A DNA stretch of 64,000 bases from Schumannella luteola (GCF_013408685.1 NZ_JACBZY010000001.1:3348001-3412000), one strand, 5' to 3'. Shown: positions 25,969 through 35,444, numbered from the stretch's first letter. Numbers and translations are program-made. The notes: generated by a model from the sequence alone, not told the origin.

Positions 25969-27354
25969 TCACCGCACGAGCGGCAGGTGCGCCACCACCT
26001 CGGTGCCTCCGCCGACCGGGCTGCTCAGCGTGAGCAGCCCGCCGACGCCGCGCAGCCGCTCGTCGATCCCGGCGAGGCCGTGCCCTGCGATCGGCGTCGC
26101 GCCGCCGCGCCCGTCGTCGACGACGTGCAGGTCGAGCCAGGTGTCGTCGGTCTCGGGGATGCGGCGCAGCCGCAGCGTGACCGTCGCCGACCGCGCGCCG
26201 GCGTGCTTCGCCGCGTTCGTGAGCGCCTCGGCCGCGATGAAGTAGGCGTTGCGCTCGACCTCGGTGGGCAGTTCGACCTCCGGCGGCAGCTCGTCGACGA
26301 AGCGGGCGGGCACGACGCCGCGGTCGCAGAGCCCGGAGAGTGCGGCACGGAGTCCGCGGTCGAGCAGCAGCGGCGGGGCGAAGCCGCGCGAGAGGGCCCG
26401 CAGCTCCTCGAGCGCCTCCTTCGACTGGGTGAGCGCCTCGCCGATCAGCGCGCGGCTGCGCTCGGGGTCGGCCTCGAGCTGGCGCTCCGCCGAGGCGAGA
26501 TCCATCTGCAGGCGCACGAGACGCTGCTGCGGGCCGTCGTGGATGTCGCGCTCGAGCCGGCGCAGCGACTGTCCCTCGGCCGAGCTGGCGGCGGCACGCG
26601 ACTCGGTCAGGGTCTGCACCTGCTCACGCAGACGATCGCTCGACCAGGCGCCGAGCATCCCCTTCGCCACGCCCCAGTGCATGAGCGTGAGTCCGCGGGT
26701 CACGAGCGGCAGGGTCGCCAGGAAGACGAGACCGACGGCGAAGGAGAAGATGCTGTCGACCACGGGATTCGGGTCGCCGAACAGCAGCGAGATGCGGCCC
26801 GTGAAGTACCGCGAACGGTCAGCCTCCGGCGACGCGATCACCCAGATCCAGTAGGTCAGACCGCCGAGCGCGCTCGCGACCCAGGTGATCGTGATCGACC
26901 AGCTGATGACGCCGAGCACGAAGTTCACGATCATCCCGTGCAGCAGGTGCATCCAGTAGTGCGGGTCTGCGAAGGGGCCGAACACCCGGGAGATCCATCC
27001 CGTCGCCGGGCGGGGCGTCCACGAGGGCGGAGTGATCGCGGGGCGGCCGCTCGCTCTCAGCCGCAGCAGCTCGAAGTCGCCGAGCCCGCGGGCGACATAG
27101 AGCGCCGCGAGCACGATGAAGAAGCCGACGACGATCGTGATCATCCCGACCCCGGTCCACAGCAGCGTGCTGAGCACCGAGATGGCGGCCACCACGATCG
27201 GCAGCAGCGGGAGCAGGAATCCGAGTTCGCGCGGCACGGTGCGCCAGAGGCCGAGATAGCCGCGGCCGGATGCGGGGGGCGCCGCGGTCGGCGGCGACGG
27301 CGGGCGCGCGATGTCGGCGGCGGGGGCGATGTCGTTCGGCAACGTAGTGGTCAT
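25969..27354 (-). CDS. Two-component sensor histidine kinase (NarL/DesK-type)
   Basis: A 461-residue membrane kinase. The N-terminal half has about four to six hydrophobic segments in two clusters (about 45-90 and 130-220). The HisKA_3 box is SLRRLERDIHDGPQQRLVRLQ with the phospho-acceptor His near 280. The ATP-binding domain has NAYFIAAEALTNAAKHAGA (N box) and VVDDGRGGATPIAGHGLAGIDERL (G box). The stop is 48 bp before the response regulator ATG. No extracellular sensor domain is seen, so the signal is probably sensed in the membrane. Confidence 0.93.
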   Translation of the reverse strand: MTTTLPNDIAPAADIARPPSPPTAAPPASGRGYLGLWRTVPRELGFLLPLLPIVVAAISVLSTLLWTGVGMITIVVGFFIVLAALYVARGLGDFELLRLRASGRPAITPPSWTPRPATGWISRVFGPFADPHYWMHLLHGMIVNFVLGVISWSITITWVASALGGLTYWIWVIASPEADRSRYFTGRISLLFGDPNPVVDSIFSFAVGLVFLATLPLVTRGLTLMHWGVAKGMLGAWSSDRLREQVQTLTESRAAASSAEGQSLRRLERDIHDGPQQRLVRLQMDLASAERQLEADPERSRALIGEALTQSKEALEELRALSRGFAPPLLLDRGLRAALSGLCDRGVVPARFVDELPPEVELPTEVERNAYFIAAEALTNAAKHAGARSATVTLRLRRIPETDDTWLDLHVVDDGRGGATPIAGHGLAGIDERLRGVGGLLTLSSPVGGGTEVVAHLPLVR

Positions 27355-27411
27355 GCTCCGAGTCTGCGAACCGCACGACCTTCTGAGAATGGCGTGCGCA
27401 TCCGGTTCGAA

Positions 27412-27427
27412 CGGGGGTTAACCCCCG
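27412..27427. promoter_or_regulatory. 16-bp palindrome between the kinase and dps
   Basis: CGGGGGTT-AACCCCCG is perfectly self-complementary and is followed by AAAATACAGGGGT. It lies 58 bp upstream of the kinase start and about 150 bp upstream of the dps start, so it could serve either. ACCCCCGAAAA at 27421-27431 recurs at 24713-24723. Confidence 0.5.
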
Positions 27428-27575
27428 AAAATACAGGGGTAAGTGGAGCCTCAGCTTGCTTGCGGAATACATGCAGGTGCGTAGCGTTGTCCCCGACAGC
27501 AGGCCGAGAGGCCGTTCTTCCGCCCCCGCGGGATCGATGATCCGGCCCGGCGGAGCAGACATGCGAGGAGAAGAT

Positions 27576-28061
27576 ATGACTGACGTCAAGGCCGTTCCGA
27601 CCACCACCCTGAACCCGGATGCCGTCGCCGGCACCGCGCAGTTCCTCACCCCGATCGTCGTGGGCCTCACCGCGCTCAGCGTCGACGGCAAGCAGGCGCA
27701 CTGGCACGTGCGCGGCGCCAACTTCCAGGCCGTGCACCTCCTGCTCGACGACGTGGTCGACCACGCCCGCGAGTGGGCCGACACCGCCGCCGAGCGCGTC
27801 GTCGCCCTGGGCCTCCCGCTCGACGGACGCATCCAGACCGTCGGCAGCACCGCCACCACCCCCGAGCTGGCGACCGGCTTCCAGCAGGCCGACCAGACCA
27901 TCGCCCAGATCGTCGCGCAGATCGACGCCGTGCTCGTGGACGTTCGCACCGCGATCGACGAGCTCGGCGAGATCGACGCCGCCAGCCAGGATGTCGCGAT
28001 CGAGATCGCCCGCGGCCTCGAGAAGGACCGCTGGTTCCTCTTCTCGCACATCGCGGCCTGA
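27576..28061 (+). CDS. dps: Dps-family DNA-binding ferritin-like protein
   Basis: A 161-residue Dps that stores iron and protects DNA in stress and stationary phase. The ferroxidase ligands lie in KQAHWHVRGANFQAVHLLLDDVVDHAREWADTAAER (His, His, Asp, Glu positions). The four-helix bundle ends in GLEKDRWFLFSHIAA. The ATG at 27576 has a strong AGGAGAAG site; longer in-frame starts are leader sequence. The long 5' region (27355-27575) with the palindrome suggests regulation. Confidence 0.95.
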   Translation: MTDVKAVPTTTLNPDAVAGTAQFLTPIVVGLTALSVDGKQAHWHVRGANFQAVHLLLDDVVDHAREWADTAAERVVALGLPLDGRIQTVGSTATTPELATGFQQADQTIAQIVAQIDAVLVDVRTAIDELGEIDAASQDVAIEIARGLEKDRWFLFSHIAA

Positions 28062-28080
28062 GTTCGACCGCTCCTCGTCA

Positions 28081-28113
28081 GAAGGCCCGTCCCGCATCGC
28101 GGGGCGGGCCTTC
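28081..28113 (+). terminator. dps terminator
   Basis: A 15-bp stem with one G-T pair (28081-28095 with 28099-28113) and an ATC loop, 20 nt after the dps stop. Confidence 0.75.
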
Positions 28114-28155
28114 GGCGTATCCGCGCCCGGCAGTCTCGTGCGACCCGTGCTCTCG

Positions 28156-29754
28156 CTAGAGCGCGTCGTGTGTGAAGGCGCCGCCGAGCAGGGTCGCGGC
28201 GACGGGGATCCCCCGCAGGGCATCGCCCGAGGGGTCGGCGGATGCCGCGACCGGATCGGCGTCGAGGATCGCGAGATCGGCCGGCTCGCCGACGGCGAGA
28301 CCGCTGCGCACCGACGCGGCGAGGGCCGCAGCGAACGGCACGACCTGCTCGGGATGCCACGGCGCGAGTCCGTCGCGCGCGCGGGCCGTCGCCGCCGCGA
28401 TCGTGACCCACGGGTCGAGCGGCGCGACCGGGGCATCCGAGCCGAACCAGAGCCGGGCGCCGGAATCGAGCAGGCTCCGCCAGGCGAAGCTGCGCTCGGT
28501 GCGGCCTGCCCAGAGCGCGTCGGCCACGTCGCGGTCGTCCATCGCGTGCTCGGGCTGCACGCTCACCTGGATGCCCAGGCGGGCGAAGCGCTCGAGGTCG
28601 GCCAGGTCGACGAGCTGGGCGTGCTCCATCCAGCCGGCCGTCGCCGCGGCAGCCGACGAGTCGGCGGCCGTCGCACCGGCGCGGGTCGCGGCCTCCGCAT
28701 CCGGCCCGAGCAGGCCCGTGGCGTTCAGCGCCTCGAACACGTCGAGCGCGCGCGTCACCGCCTGGTCGCCGATCGCGTGGATCGTCGGCACGAGCCCCGC
28801 CGCGAGACCTTCACGGGCGCGCTGCTCGAGCTCGACGCCGGGGTTCACCTCGAGTCCGTGCGCGGTCACGCCGCTCAGCCCCTCGTAGGCATGCACGCAG
28901 TGCGCCGTGCGGGTGTTGAGCGAGCCGTCGGCGAAGAGCTTGAACTCACCGCCCTCGACGAGCCCGTCGGTGCCGTCGAGTGCGACGTAGCTGCGCTGGC
29001 CGCGCTCGCGGGCCGTCGCGAGGTCGCGGGGATACACGGCCGCGCGGACGCGGACGCGCGGGAAGCCGTTGACAGCGCGACGACGCAGCCAGGCGCCGCC
29101 GGCATCCGCCATCTCCAGGTCGCGGATGCCGACCACGCCGCGCTGCGCCGCCGCCTCGACCGCGTCGGCGACCCACCGGTCGGTCGTCGCGGTCGGCAGG
29201 GCGCTGAGCTGCGCCATCGCGTCGAAAGCGGGCTGCTCGCGCAGCACCGGCTCGTGCTCGGGGAGGCCGAGCAGCCGGAGCGCGAGCGGGTTCGCCCAGA
29301 CCGTGTGCAGATCGTGGCTGATCGCGGCGATCGGGTGCTCTGCCCCGAACAGCGCCGCATCGAGCGCGTCGGGCCAGAGCGCGTCGCGGAATCCGTGACC
29401 GACGAGCACGGTGCCGGGCTCGGGCGGGGTGCTCTGCGCGTGGTCGACGAGGATGCGCGCCGCCTGCGCCGCCGAGGTCGCCGCACTCACATCGACACGG
29501 CGCCGGGCGATCGCCCACTGCACGAGGTGCACGTGGTGATCCCAGAGTCCGGGCACGACCCAGCGCCCGGCGAGGTCGCGGCGCTCGGCGCGGGCGGCGT
29601 CGGGATGCGCGGCGACGGCCGCAGCGCCGACGGCCGCGATGCGGTCGCCGACGATCAGGAGCGAATCGGGCTCGGCGGCGCCCGCGAGCGTCTCGGGTCG
29701 AGCAGGGTCGAGCAGGCGCGCCCCGGTCAGCAGGAGCGCGAGGGCGGTGGTCAT
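28156..29754 (-). CDS. Amidohydrolase family 3
   Basis: A 532-residue metal-dependent hydrolase. Seen are GLWDHHVHLVQWA (HxH metal site), PTIHAIGDQAVTRALDVFE, MEHAQLVDLADLERFARLGIQVSVQPEH and FGSDAPVAPLDPWVTIAAA with the catalytic Asp. Compared with the relative at 4910 it is shorter and belongs to a different subgroup. The ATG overlaps the stop of the upstream PaiB-like gene by 4 bp, so the two form an operon. Substrate unknown. Confidence 0.87.
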   Translation of the reverse strand: MTTALALLLTGARLLDPARPETLAGAAEPDSLLIVGDRIAAVGAAAVAAHPDAARAERRDLAGRWVVPGLWDHHVHLVQWAIARRRVDVSAATSAAQAARILVDHAQSTPPEPGTVLVGHGFRDALWPDALDAALFGAEHPIAAISHDLHTVWANPLALRLLGLPEHEPVLREQPAFDAMAQLSALPTATTDRWVADAVEAAAQRGVVGIRDLEMADAGGAWLRRRAVNGFPRVRVRAAVYPRDLATARERGQRSYVALDGTDGLVEGGEFKLFADGSLNTRTAHCVHAYEGLSGVTAHGLEVNPGVELEQRAREGLAAGLVPTIHAIGDQAVTRALDVFEALNATGLLGPDAEAATRAGATAADSSAAAATAGWMEHAQLVDLADLERFARLGIQVSVQPEHAMDDRDVADALWAGRTERSFAWRSLLDSGARLWFGSDAPVAPLDPWVTIAAATARARDGLAPWHPEQVVPFAAALAASVRSGLAVGEPADLAILDADPVAASADPSGDALRGIPVAATLLGGAFTHDAL

Positions 29755-30458
29755 TCGGCGGTCTCCGTCGGGGTCGTCGCTGGCGTGTGCGCTCCGTCGG
29801 TCGGGGTCGCGGGGTCCGCGGCGACCGCGGCCGCGTCCAGCTCGACCCGGCGCCGCATCTCCGCGGCGAGCGCCGGCTGTGCGTAGGGCCCGTCGCCCTC
29901 GAGCTCGGCGATCACCCGCTCGCGCACCTCGGCCGGCTTGTTCTGGCTGAGCTTGGCGCGCGCATCCACCCGGTCGATGCGGATGCGGATGCCGACGGTG
30001 CCCTTCGACAGCCGGCGCGCGCCCTCCTCGTCGAGGTCGAGCGAACGGCCGCCCTCGACGTGCTGCTCGAAGTGGTCGGTCAGGTGCTCGAGCACGCGGT
30101 AGTTCTCGTCGAAGTCGAGGATCTCGGGGCGGCCCCAGAGGTGCGCCGTGATGTGGTTCCAGGTGGGAACGTTCTGGCCCTCGGGGTACCAGGCCGGCGA
30201 GACGTAGCCGTGCGGGCCCTGCACGATCAGCATCACCTCGTGCTCGCCGAGCTCGTGCAGCCGCTCATCAGGGCGGCCGACATGGCTGACCACGACGACC
30301 TCGTCGCCCGTCGAGGCCTCCTCGTCGAGCAGGAACGGGTAGTGCGAGGCGACGAGCCCGGTCGCGGTCGACGAGACGATCGTCACCCACGGGTTGTCGC
30401 GGATCAGCCGGCGGATCTCGTCGCGCTCGGTGAGCAGGAAGTGCGGCGTGTGGCGCAT
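29751..30458 (-). CDS. FMN-binding PaiB-like protein
   Basis: A 235-residue protein of the PaiB / FMN-binding split-barrel family, often annotated as a negative transcriptional regulator. Family landmarks are PHFLLTERDEIRRLIRDNPWVTIVS, LVASHYPFLL, HVGRPDERLHELG, GYVSPAWYPEGQNVPTWNHITAHLWG and RLSKGTVGIRIRIDRVDARAKLSQNK. The C-terminus adds a Thr/Ala/Pro-rich tail. First gene of an operon with the amidohydrolase. A direct DNA-binding role is not evident from sequence. Confidence 0.88.
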   Translation of the reverse strand: MRHTPHFLLTERDEIRRLIRDNPWVTIVSSTATGLVASHYPFLLDEEASTGDEVVVVSHVGRPDERLHELGEHEVMLIVQGPHGYVSPAWYPEGQNVPTWNHITAHLWGRPEILDFDENYRVLEHLTDHFEQHVEGGRSLDLDEEGARRLSKGTVGIRIRIDRVDARAKLSQNKPAEVRERVIAELEGDGPYAQPALAAEMRRRVELDAAAVAADPATPTDGAHTPATTPTETAE

Positions 30459-30537
30459 CCGCTCAGGATGCCAGAGGCGGCACCCGCGAGATGGTCAGCG
30501 CCGCGCCGGTCGCGTCGCGCATCCGACGTCGGCGCCC

Positions 30538-31473
30538 TCACGCCTGATCGAGCGGGCACCAGTAGAGCTTGCGCCCCGCCATCTCCTGCATCGCGATCTC
30601 GGTGCCGCAGACGCGGCAGGGCAGACCCGTGCGGTGGTAGACCCAGTGGCGGTCGTCGCGGCTCGCGAGGGCCCTGGCCCGGGCGGCGCCGCGCAGGCCG
30701 TCCATCGTCAGCATCTGGCCGGTCTTCACGCCGATGCGCAGCAGGTGATCCCAGTCGGTCCAGAGCGCGCTGAGCACGTCGCGCGGCAGCTCGGCCGCGG
30801 TCGCGAAGGGCGAGAGTCGGGCGCGGAACAGCATCTCGGCGCGGTAGACGTTGCCGATCCCGCTGACCACCGACTGGTCCATCAGCACGAGGCCGATCGC
30901 CTGGCGCTTGCGGCCGGCCAGCTCGAGGAAGCGCTTCTCGCCGCGCACACGTCCGTCGACCAGCGGGTCGGGCCCGAGGCGGGCGAGCACCGCATCCACT
31001 CCTTCGCCGTCGAGCACCTCGCAGGCCGTCGGCCCGCGCAGATCGGCGACCGCGTGATCGGTCAGCAGCCGCACGCGCACCTGGCCGATCGGCTCGGGCG
31101 GGAAGCCCTCGAGCTCGGCGCCGAGACGCTCCGACTCGGCCATGCGCAGACGACGCGGGGCGCCCATCGACGCGAGCGAGTCGGCGTTGTCGCGCGCCGT
31201 GCTCTCGGGATCGCGCGCGACCGCGGGCACGTCGATGTCGCCCGCGAAGTCCCACGCGCCGTACATGCCGAGGTGCACGCGCAGCCAGAGGCCGTTGTCG
31301 AACTCGAGGAACATCTGCTTGCCCACCGCGCGACAGCGCACGATCGTGCGGCCGTCGATCAGACGCGCATCCGCGGCGAAGCGGCCCTGCGGGCTCGACA
31401 CCGCGACCGGCGCGCCCTCGAAGTGCCGCGCGAACTGCGCGGTGATGCGGTGGACGGAATGGCCCTCGGGCAT
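30538..31473 (-). CDS. nei: Fpg/Nei-family DNA glycosylase
   Basis: A 311-residue bifunctional base-excision glycosylase/AP-lyase. The catalytic N-terminal PEGHSVHRI (Pro2, Glu3) and a conserved Lys in VGKQMFLEF are present. The helix-two-turn-helix includes DQSVVSGIGNVYRAEMLF. The C-terminal zinc finger keeps CRVC but then reads YWCPLDQA, so the fourth ligand position is Asp, not Cys. The EGHSVHR opening points to the Nei rather than MutM branch. It precedes rpiB on the reverse strand with a 59-bp gap. Confidence 0.92.
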   Translation of the reverse strand: MPEGHSVHRITAQFARHFEGAPVAVSSPQGRFAADARLIDGRTIVRCRAVGKQMFLEFDNGLWLRVHLGMYGAWDFAGDIDVPAVARDPESTARDNADSLASMGAPRRLRMAESERLGAELEGFPPEPIGQVRVRLLTDHAVADLRGPTACEVLDGEGVDAVLARLGPDPLVDGRVRGEKRFLELAGRKRQAIGLVLMDQSVVSGIGNVYRAEMLFRARLSPFATAAELPRDVLSALWTDWDHLLRIGVKTGQMLTMDGLRGAARARALASRDDRHWVYHRTGLPCRVCGTEIAMQEMAGRKLYWCPLDQA

Positions 31474-31532
31474 GGTGCTCGCTCTCGACCTCGGCGCGCG
31501 GCTGGCGGCGCTCGGCCGCCGACCTCAGCGGA

Positions 31533-32018
31533 TCAGTAGATCTCGTGACCGGCGATCGCGCCCGTCGCCTCGAACTCCGCCAGCTGCGCGATGCGGCGCG
31601 CGTGGCGCTCCTCGGCGCTGAACGGAGTCGCGATGAACAGATCGATGAACTCGATCGCCTCGTCGACGGTGTGCTGGCGGGCGCCGATCGAGATCACGTT
31701 CGCGTCGTTGTGCTGGCGCGCGAGCTCGGCCGTCGACCGGTTCCAGACCAGCGCGGCGCGGGCGCCCTCGACCTTGTTCGCGGCGATCTGCTCGCCGTTG
31801 CCGGATCCGCCGAAGACGACACCCAGCGCATCCACCCCCGCCTTCTGATCCGCGACGACGGCCTGCGCGGCGCCGATGCAGAAGCTCGGGTAGTCGTCGA
31901 GCGGGTCGTAGCTCGTCGGACCGTGGTCGATCACCTCGTGCCCCGCCTCGGCCAGATGCTGCTGCAGCGTCTGGCTGAACTCGAGACCGGCGTGGTCGGT
32001 GGCGATGTGGATGCGCAT
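31533..32018 (-). CDS. rpiB: Ribose-5-phosphate isomerase B
   Basis: A 161-residue RpiB/LacAB-family isomerase of the pentose phosphate pathway. Opening MRIHIATDHAGLEFS (phosphate-binding D/H), GVVFGGSGNGEQIAANKVEG for the catalytic region, and ARQHNDANVISIGAR follow the actinobacterial form, which uses Glu where others use Cys. The ATG overlaps the stop of the upstream membrane-anchored gene by a few bases. Confidence 0.95.
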   Translation of the reverse strand: MRIHIATDHAGLEFSQTLQQHLAEAGHEVIDHGPTSYDPLDDYPSFCIGAAQAVVADQKAGVDALGVVFGGSGNGEQIAANKVEGARAALVWNRSTAELARQHNDANVISIGARQHTVDEAIEFIDLFIATPFSAEERHARRIAQLAEFEATGAIAGHEIY

Positions 32019-32674
32019 CAGCTCTCTCCTGCGTCGCCGACGTCGGAGACGACCCAGGCACCCGAGCCCGCCTTCGTCAGTCGGTAGATGTTCGTGTACT
32101 TCTCGGTGCTGCCGCCCGAGGAATCGACCTCGTCGACCGTCACCGTCGCGGTGCCGCCGTCGGACTTCGCCGCCGTGACCGAGAACGTGTAGGCGTACTT
32201 GCCGTCGACCCGGTACTCCTTCGCGTCGCTCACGAAGGCCGAGCAGGTGAAGTCGCCGTTGTAGTAGTCCTTGCGGAACGCGCTCGTCGTGACCTTCTTG
32301 AACGCGGTGCAGTCCGCCTTCTCGAACGCCGCGTTGAAGCCCTCGACCGCGGCCTGCGGGCTTCCCGCCGCGGCCGTCTTGGTCGAACCGACCGAGAGCG
32401 AGGGGATGATCACGGCGGCGCCGACGATCGCGGTGCCGATCACGACCACCAGCACGACGGCGAGCACCCAGGGCCAGGCACGGCGACTGCGCGAGACCGG
32501 CTCGGTCGGCGGGAGCGGCGGGGCGGCGGGCGCGGGGGCGTGAGAGACGTGGGAGGCGAAGTGCTGCGGCGGAAGCTGCTGCTGAGGAGGAGCCTGCGGC
32601 TGCGGATGCTGTTGCGGCGCGTGCGGCTGCGGCGGGTGCTGCCCCGGCTGGGGCGGCCCGTACGGCTCGACCAT
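32018..32674 (-). CDS. Membrane-anchored protein with a Pro/Gln-rich N-terminus
   Basis: A 218-residue protein. The first 60 residues are Pro, Gln and His-rich (cytoplasmic), followed by one membrane helix (about 70-92) and an extracytoplasmic domain of about 120 residues resembling DUF4878/NTF2-like domains (AAVEGFNAAFEKADCTAFKK...VTVDEVDSSGGSTEKYTNIYRLTK). Two Cys in the outer domain could form a disulfide. The ATG at 32674 has GAGGAGG upstream. Role unknown. Confidence 0.8.
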   Translation of the reverse strand: MVEPYGPPQPGQHPPQPHAPQQHPQPQAPPQQQLPPQHFASHVSHAPAPAAPPLPPTEPVSRSRRAWPWVLAVVLVVVIGTAIVGAAVIIPSLSVGSTKTAAAGSPQAAVEGFNAAFEKADCTAFKKVTTSAFRKDYYNGDFTCSAFVSDAKEYRVDGKYAYTFSVTAAKSDGGTATVTVDEVDSSGGSTEKYTNIYRLTKAGSGAWVVSDVGDAGES

Positions 32675-32748
32675 CACGCCTCCTCGGATCGCTCGCCAGT
32701 CTAGGGTTGACGACGGACACGATCCGCACAGATTCAAGGGAGCACTGC

Positions 32749-35292
32749 GTGCCTGGAGAGAACCTCACCCGCCTCGAAGCCCGCGACCGGAAGGCCATCG
32801 TCGACGTCGAGAGCTACGACGTCACGCTCGACCTCACCACGGGCGCCGAGACCTTCCGCAGCACCACCGTGGTGCGCTTCACCGCCCGCGGCGCGACCGA
32901 GACGTTCATCGACGCCATCACCCGCACCGTGCACTCCGTCACCCTCAACGGCGAGAAGCTCGACCCGGATGCGGTCAGCGACGGCGTGCGCATCCAGCTG
33001 TCGAACCTGCTCGAGCACAACGAGCTCGTCGTCGACGCCGACGCGATCTACACCAACACCGGCGAGGGCCTGCACCGCTTCGTCGACCCGGTCGATGGCG
33101 AGGTCTACCTCTACTCGCAGTTCGAGGTGCCCGACAGCCGCCGCATGTTCGCGGTCTTCGAGCAGCCCGACCTCAAGGCGAGCTTCAGCTTCCACGTCAC
33201 CGCGCCCGCCAACTGGGCCGTCGTCAGCAACTCCCCCACGCCCGAGCCGGTCTTCGCGGGCGACAGCCTCGCCACCTGGCACTTCGAGCCCACGCCGCGC
33301 ATCTCGAGCTACATCACCGCGCTCATCGCCGGCCCGTACCAGGCCGTGCACAGCGAGCTCACGAGCGCGAACGGCAACGTCATCCCGCTCGGCGTCTTCG
33401 CCCGCAAGTCGCTGTTCCAGTTCCTGGATGCCGACTACATCTTCGAGAAGACCCGCCAGGGCTTCGCCTACTACGAGGAGAAGTTCGGCTACCCGTACCC
33501 CTTCGCGAAGTACGACCAGCTCTTCGTGCCGGAGTTCAACGCCGGCGCCATGGAGAACGCGGGCGCGGTCACCTTCACCGAGACCTACGTCTTCCGCTCG
33601 AAGGTGACCGACGCCATCAAGGAGCGTCGCGTCGTCACGATCCTGCACGAGCTCGCTCACATGTGGTTCGGCGACCTCGTGACCATGAAGTGGTGGAACG
33701 ACCTCTGGCTCAACGAGTCGTTCGCCGAGTGGGCATCCACCATCGCCACCGCCGAGGCCACCGAGTGGACCGAGGCGTGGACCACGTTCCAGGCCATGGA
33801 GAAGAGCTGGGCCTACAAGCAGGACCAGCTGCCCTCGACCCACCCGATCGTCGCCACCATCGACGACCTCGAGGCGGTGCAGGTCAACTTCGACGGCATC
33901 ACCTATGCCAAGGGCGGGTCGGTGCTGAAGCAGCTCGCCGCCTGGGTCGGCATCGACGCGTTCTTCGAGGGTGTCGGCAACTACTTCCGCAAGCACGCCT
34001 TCGGCAACACCGAGCTGAAGGACCTGCTGGTCGAGCTGGAGGCCGCCAGCGGTCGCTCGCTCGACGGCTGGGGCGCGAAGTGGCTCGAGACGGCCGGCGT
34101 GAACACGCTGCGTCCCGCGCTGGAGGTCGACGCCTCGGGCACCATCACGCGCTTCGCGATCGAGCAGAGCGCCCACCCGGACTACCCCACCATCCGCCCG
34201 CACCGTCTCGCGGTCGGCTTCTACTCGCTCGACGGCGGCAAGCTCGTGCGCACCCACCGCCACGAGCTCGACATCGACGGCGAGTCGACCGAGGTGCCCG
34301 AGCTGACCGGGCTCGCGCGTCCCGAGCTGATCCTGCTCAACGACGACGACCTCGCCTACGCGAAGATCCGCCTCGACGAGGTCTCGCTCCAGGCCGCGAT
34401 CGCGCACCTGAAGGACATCGACGAGCCGCTCGCGCGGGCGATCGTGTGGGGCGCGGTGTGGGATGCGACCCGCGACGGCGAGGCGAAGGCGAGCGACTAC
34501 ATCCGCCTCGTGCTCGACAACATCGCCACCGAGACCGAGTCGACCACGATCCGCCTCAGCCTCACCCAGCTCACGCAGGTCGCCCGCAGCTACGTCGCCC
34601 CGGCGACGCGCGCCGCGGCGATCGAGGAGGTCGGCGACACGCTCTGGACCCTCGCGCAGAACGCCGAGCCCGGATCGGACGCGCAGTTCCAGTTCGTGAA
34701 GTTCTTCGCGAACATCGCCTCGACCCCGGCGCACGCCGAGGTGCTGCGCGCGCTGCAGAGCGGCCAGACCCGTCTCGACGGCCTCGACATCGACACCGAC
34801 CTCGAGTGGGAGCTGCTCGAGGGCCTCGTGCTCACCGGCGCCGCCGGCGAGGACGAGATCGTCACCGCCGAGAACCGCGACAACACCTCGAACGGCCAGC
34901 AGGCCGCCGCCCGCGCGCGCGGCACCGTTCCGACCGAGGCCGGCAAGAAGGCCGCGCTCGACCGGGCCCTCACCGACGAGCAGATCCCCAACGCGATCCT
35001 GCGCATGCTCGGCATGGGCTACCAGCACGTCAACGACCCGGCTGTGCTCGAGCCGCTCGTCGCGCCGTACTTCGACGCGCTCGAGTCGATCTGGAAGAGC
35101 CGCAGCTACAAGATCGCCGAGTACATCGTCGTGTGGTTCTACCCGAGCGCCCTCGCCTCGCAGGCCCTCGTCGACACGACGAACGCCTGGCTGGATGCGC
35201 ACCCCGACATCCCGGCCCTCCGTCGCCTCGTGCAGGAGAACGTCGCGGGCGTCGAGCGCGCCCTCGCCGCGCAGGCGGTCGACGCGGCGTAG
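32749..35292 (+). CDS. pepN: Aminopeptidase N (M1 family)
   Basis: An 847-residue zinc aminopeptidase of the actinobacterial PepN type. The exopeptidase motif is GAMENAG; the zinc site HELAHMWFGDLVTMKWWNDLWLNESFAEW supplies His, His and Glu; and a conserved Tyr follows in DGITYAKGGSVLKQL. The ERAP1-like helical C-terminal domain is complete. GTG at 32749 with AAGGGAG upstream is the start; in-frame codons above it are leader. It is followed by two terminator hairpins. Confidence 0.97.
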   Translation: MPGENLTRLEARDRKAIVDVESYDVTLDLTTGAETFRSTTVVRFTARGATETFIDAITRTVHSVTLNGEKLDPDAVSDGVRIQLSNLLEHNELVVDADAIYTNTGEGLHRFVDPVDGEVYLYSQFEVPDSRRMFAVFEQPDLKASFSFHVTAPANWAVVSNSPTPEPVFAGDSLATWHFEPTPRISSYITALIAGPYQAVHSELTSANGNVIPLGVFARKSLFQFLDADYIFEKTRQGFAYYEEKFGYPYPFAKYDQLFVPEFNAGAMENAGAVTFTETYVFRSKVTDAIKERRVVTILHELAHMWFGDLVTMKWWNDLWLNESFAEWASTIATAEATEWTEAWTTFQAMEKSWAYKQDQLPSTHPIVATIDDLEAVQVNFDGITYAKGGSVLKQLAAWVGIDAFFEGVGNYFRKHAFGNTELKDLLVELEAASGRSLDGWGAKWLETAGVNTLRPALEVDASGTITRFAIEQSAHPDYPTIRPHRLAVGFYSLDGGKLVRTHRHELDIDGESTEVPELTGLARPELILLNDDDLAYAKIRLDEVSLQAAIAHLKDIDEPLARAIVWGAVWDATRDGEAKASDYIRLVLDNIATETESTTIRLSLTQLTQVARSYVAPATRAAAIEEVGDTLWTLAQNAEPGSDAQFQFVKFFANIASTPAHAEVLRALQSGQTRLDGLDIDTDLEWELLEGLVLTGAAGEDEIVTAENRDNTSNGQQAAARARGTVPTEAGKKAALDRALTDEQIPNAILRMLGMGYQHVNDPAVLEPLVAPYFDALESIWKSRSYKIAEYIVVWFYPSALASQALVDTTNAWLDAHPDIPALRRLVQENVAGVERALAAQAVDAA

Positions 35293-35309
35293 TAGTCGAC
35301 GCTGGGCGC

Positions 35310-35374
35310 GGGGCGGTGAGACCGCCCCGCACACGCCTCCCGGAGGGGCGCCGGCTCCGGCCGGCGCCCCTCCG
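35310..35374 (+). terminator. Double terminator after pepN
   Basis: Two successive hairpins: GGGGCGGT-GAG-ACCGCCCC (35310-35328) and a 14-bp perfect stem (35341-35354 with 35361-35374). Confidence 0.75.
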
Positions 35375-35444
35375 TCGTCCAGCCGACGCTGCGGACCGCC
35401 GGCCTGCTGCCATTCGCGCGACGCCGATACTGTTCGCGCTTCAC

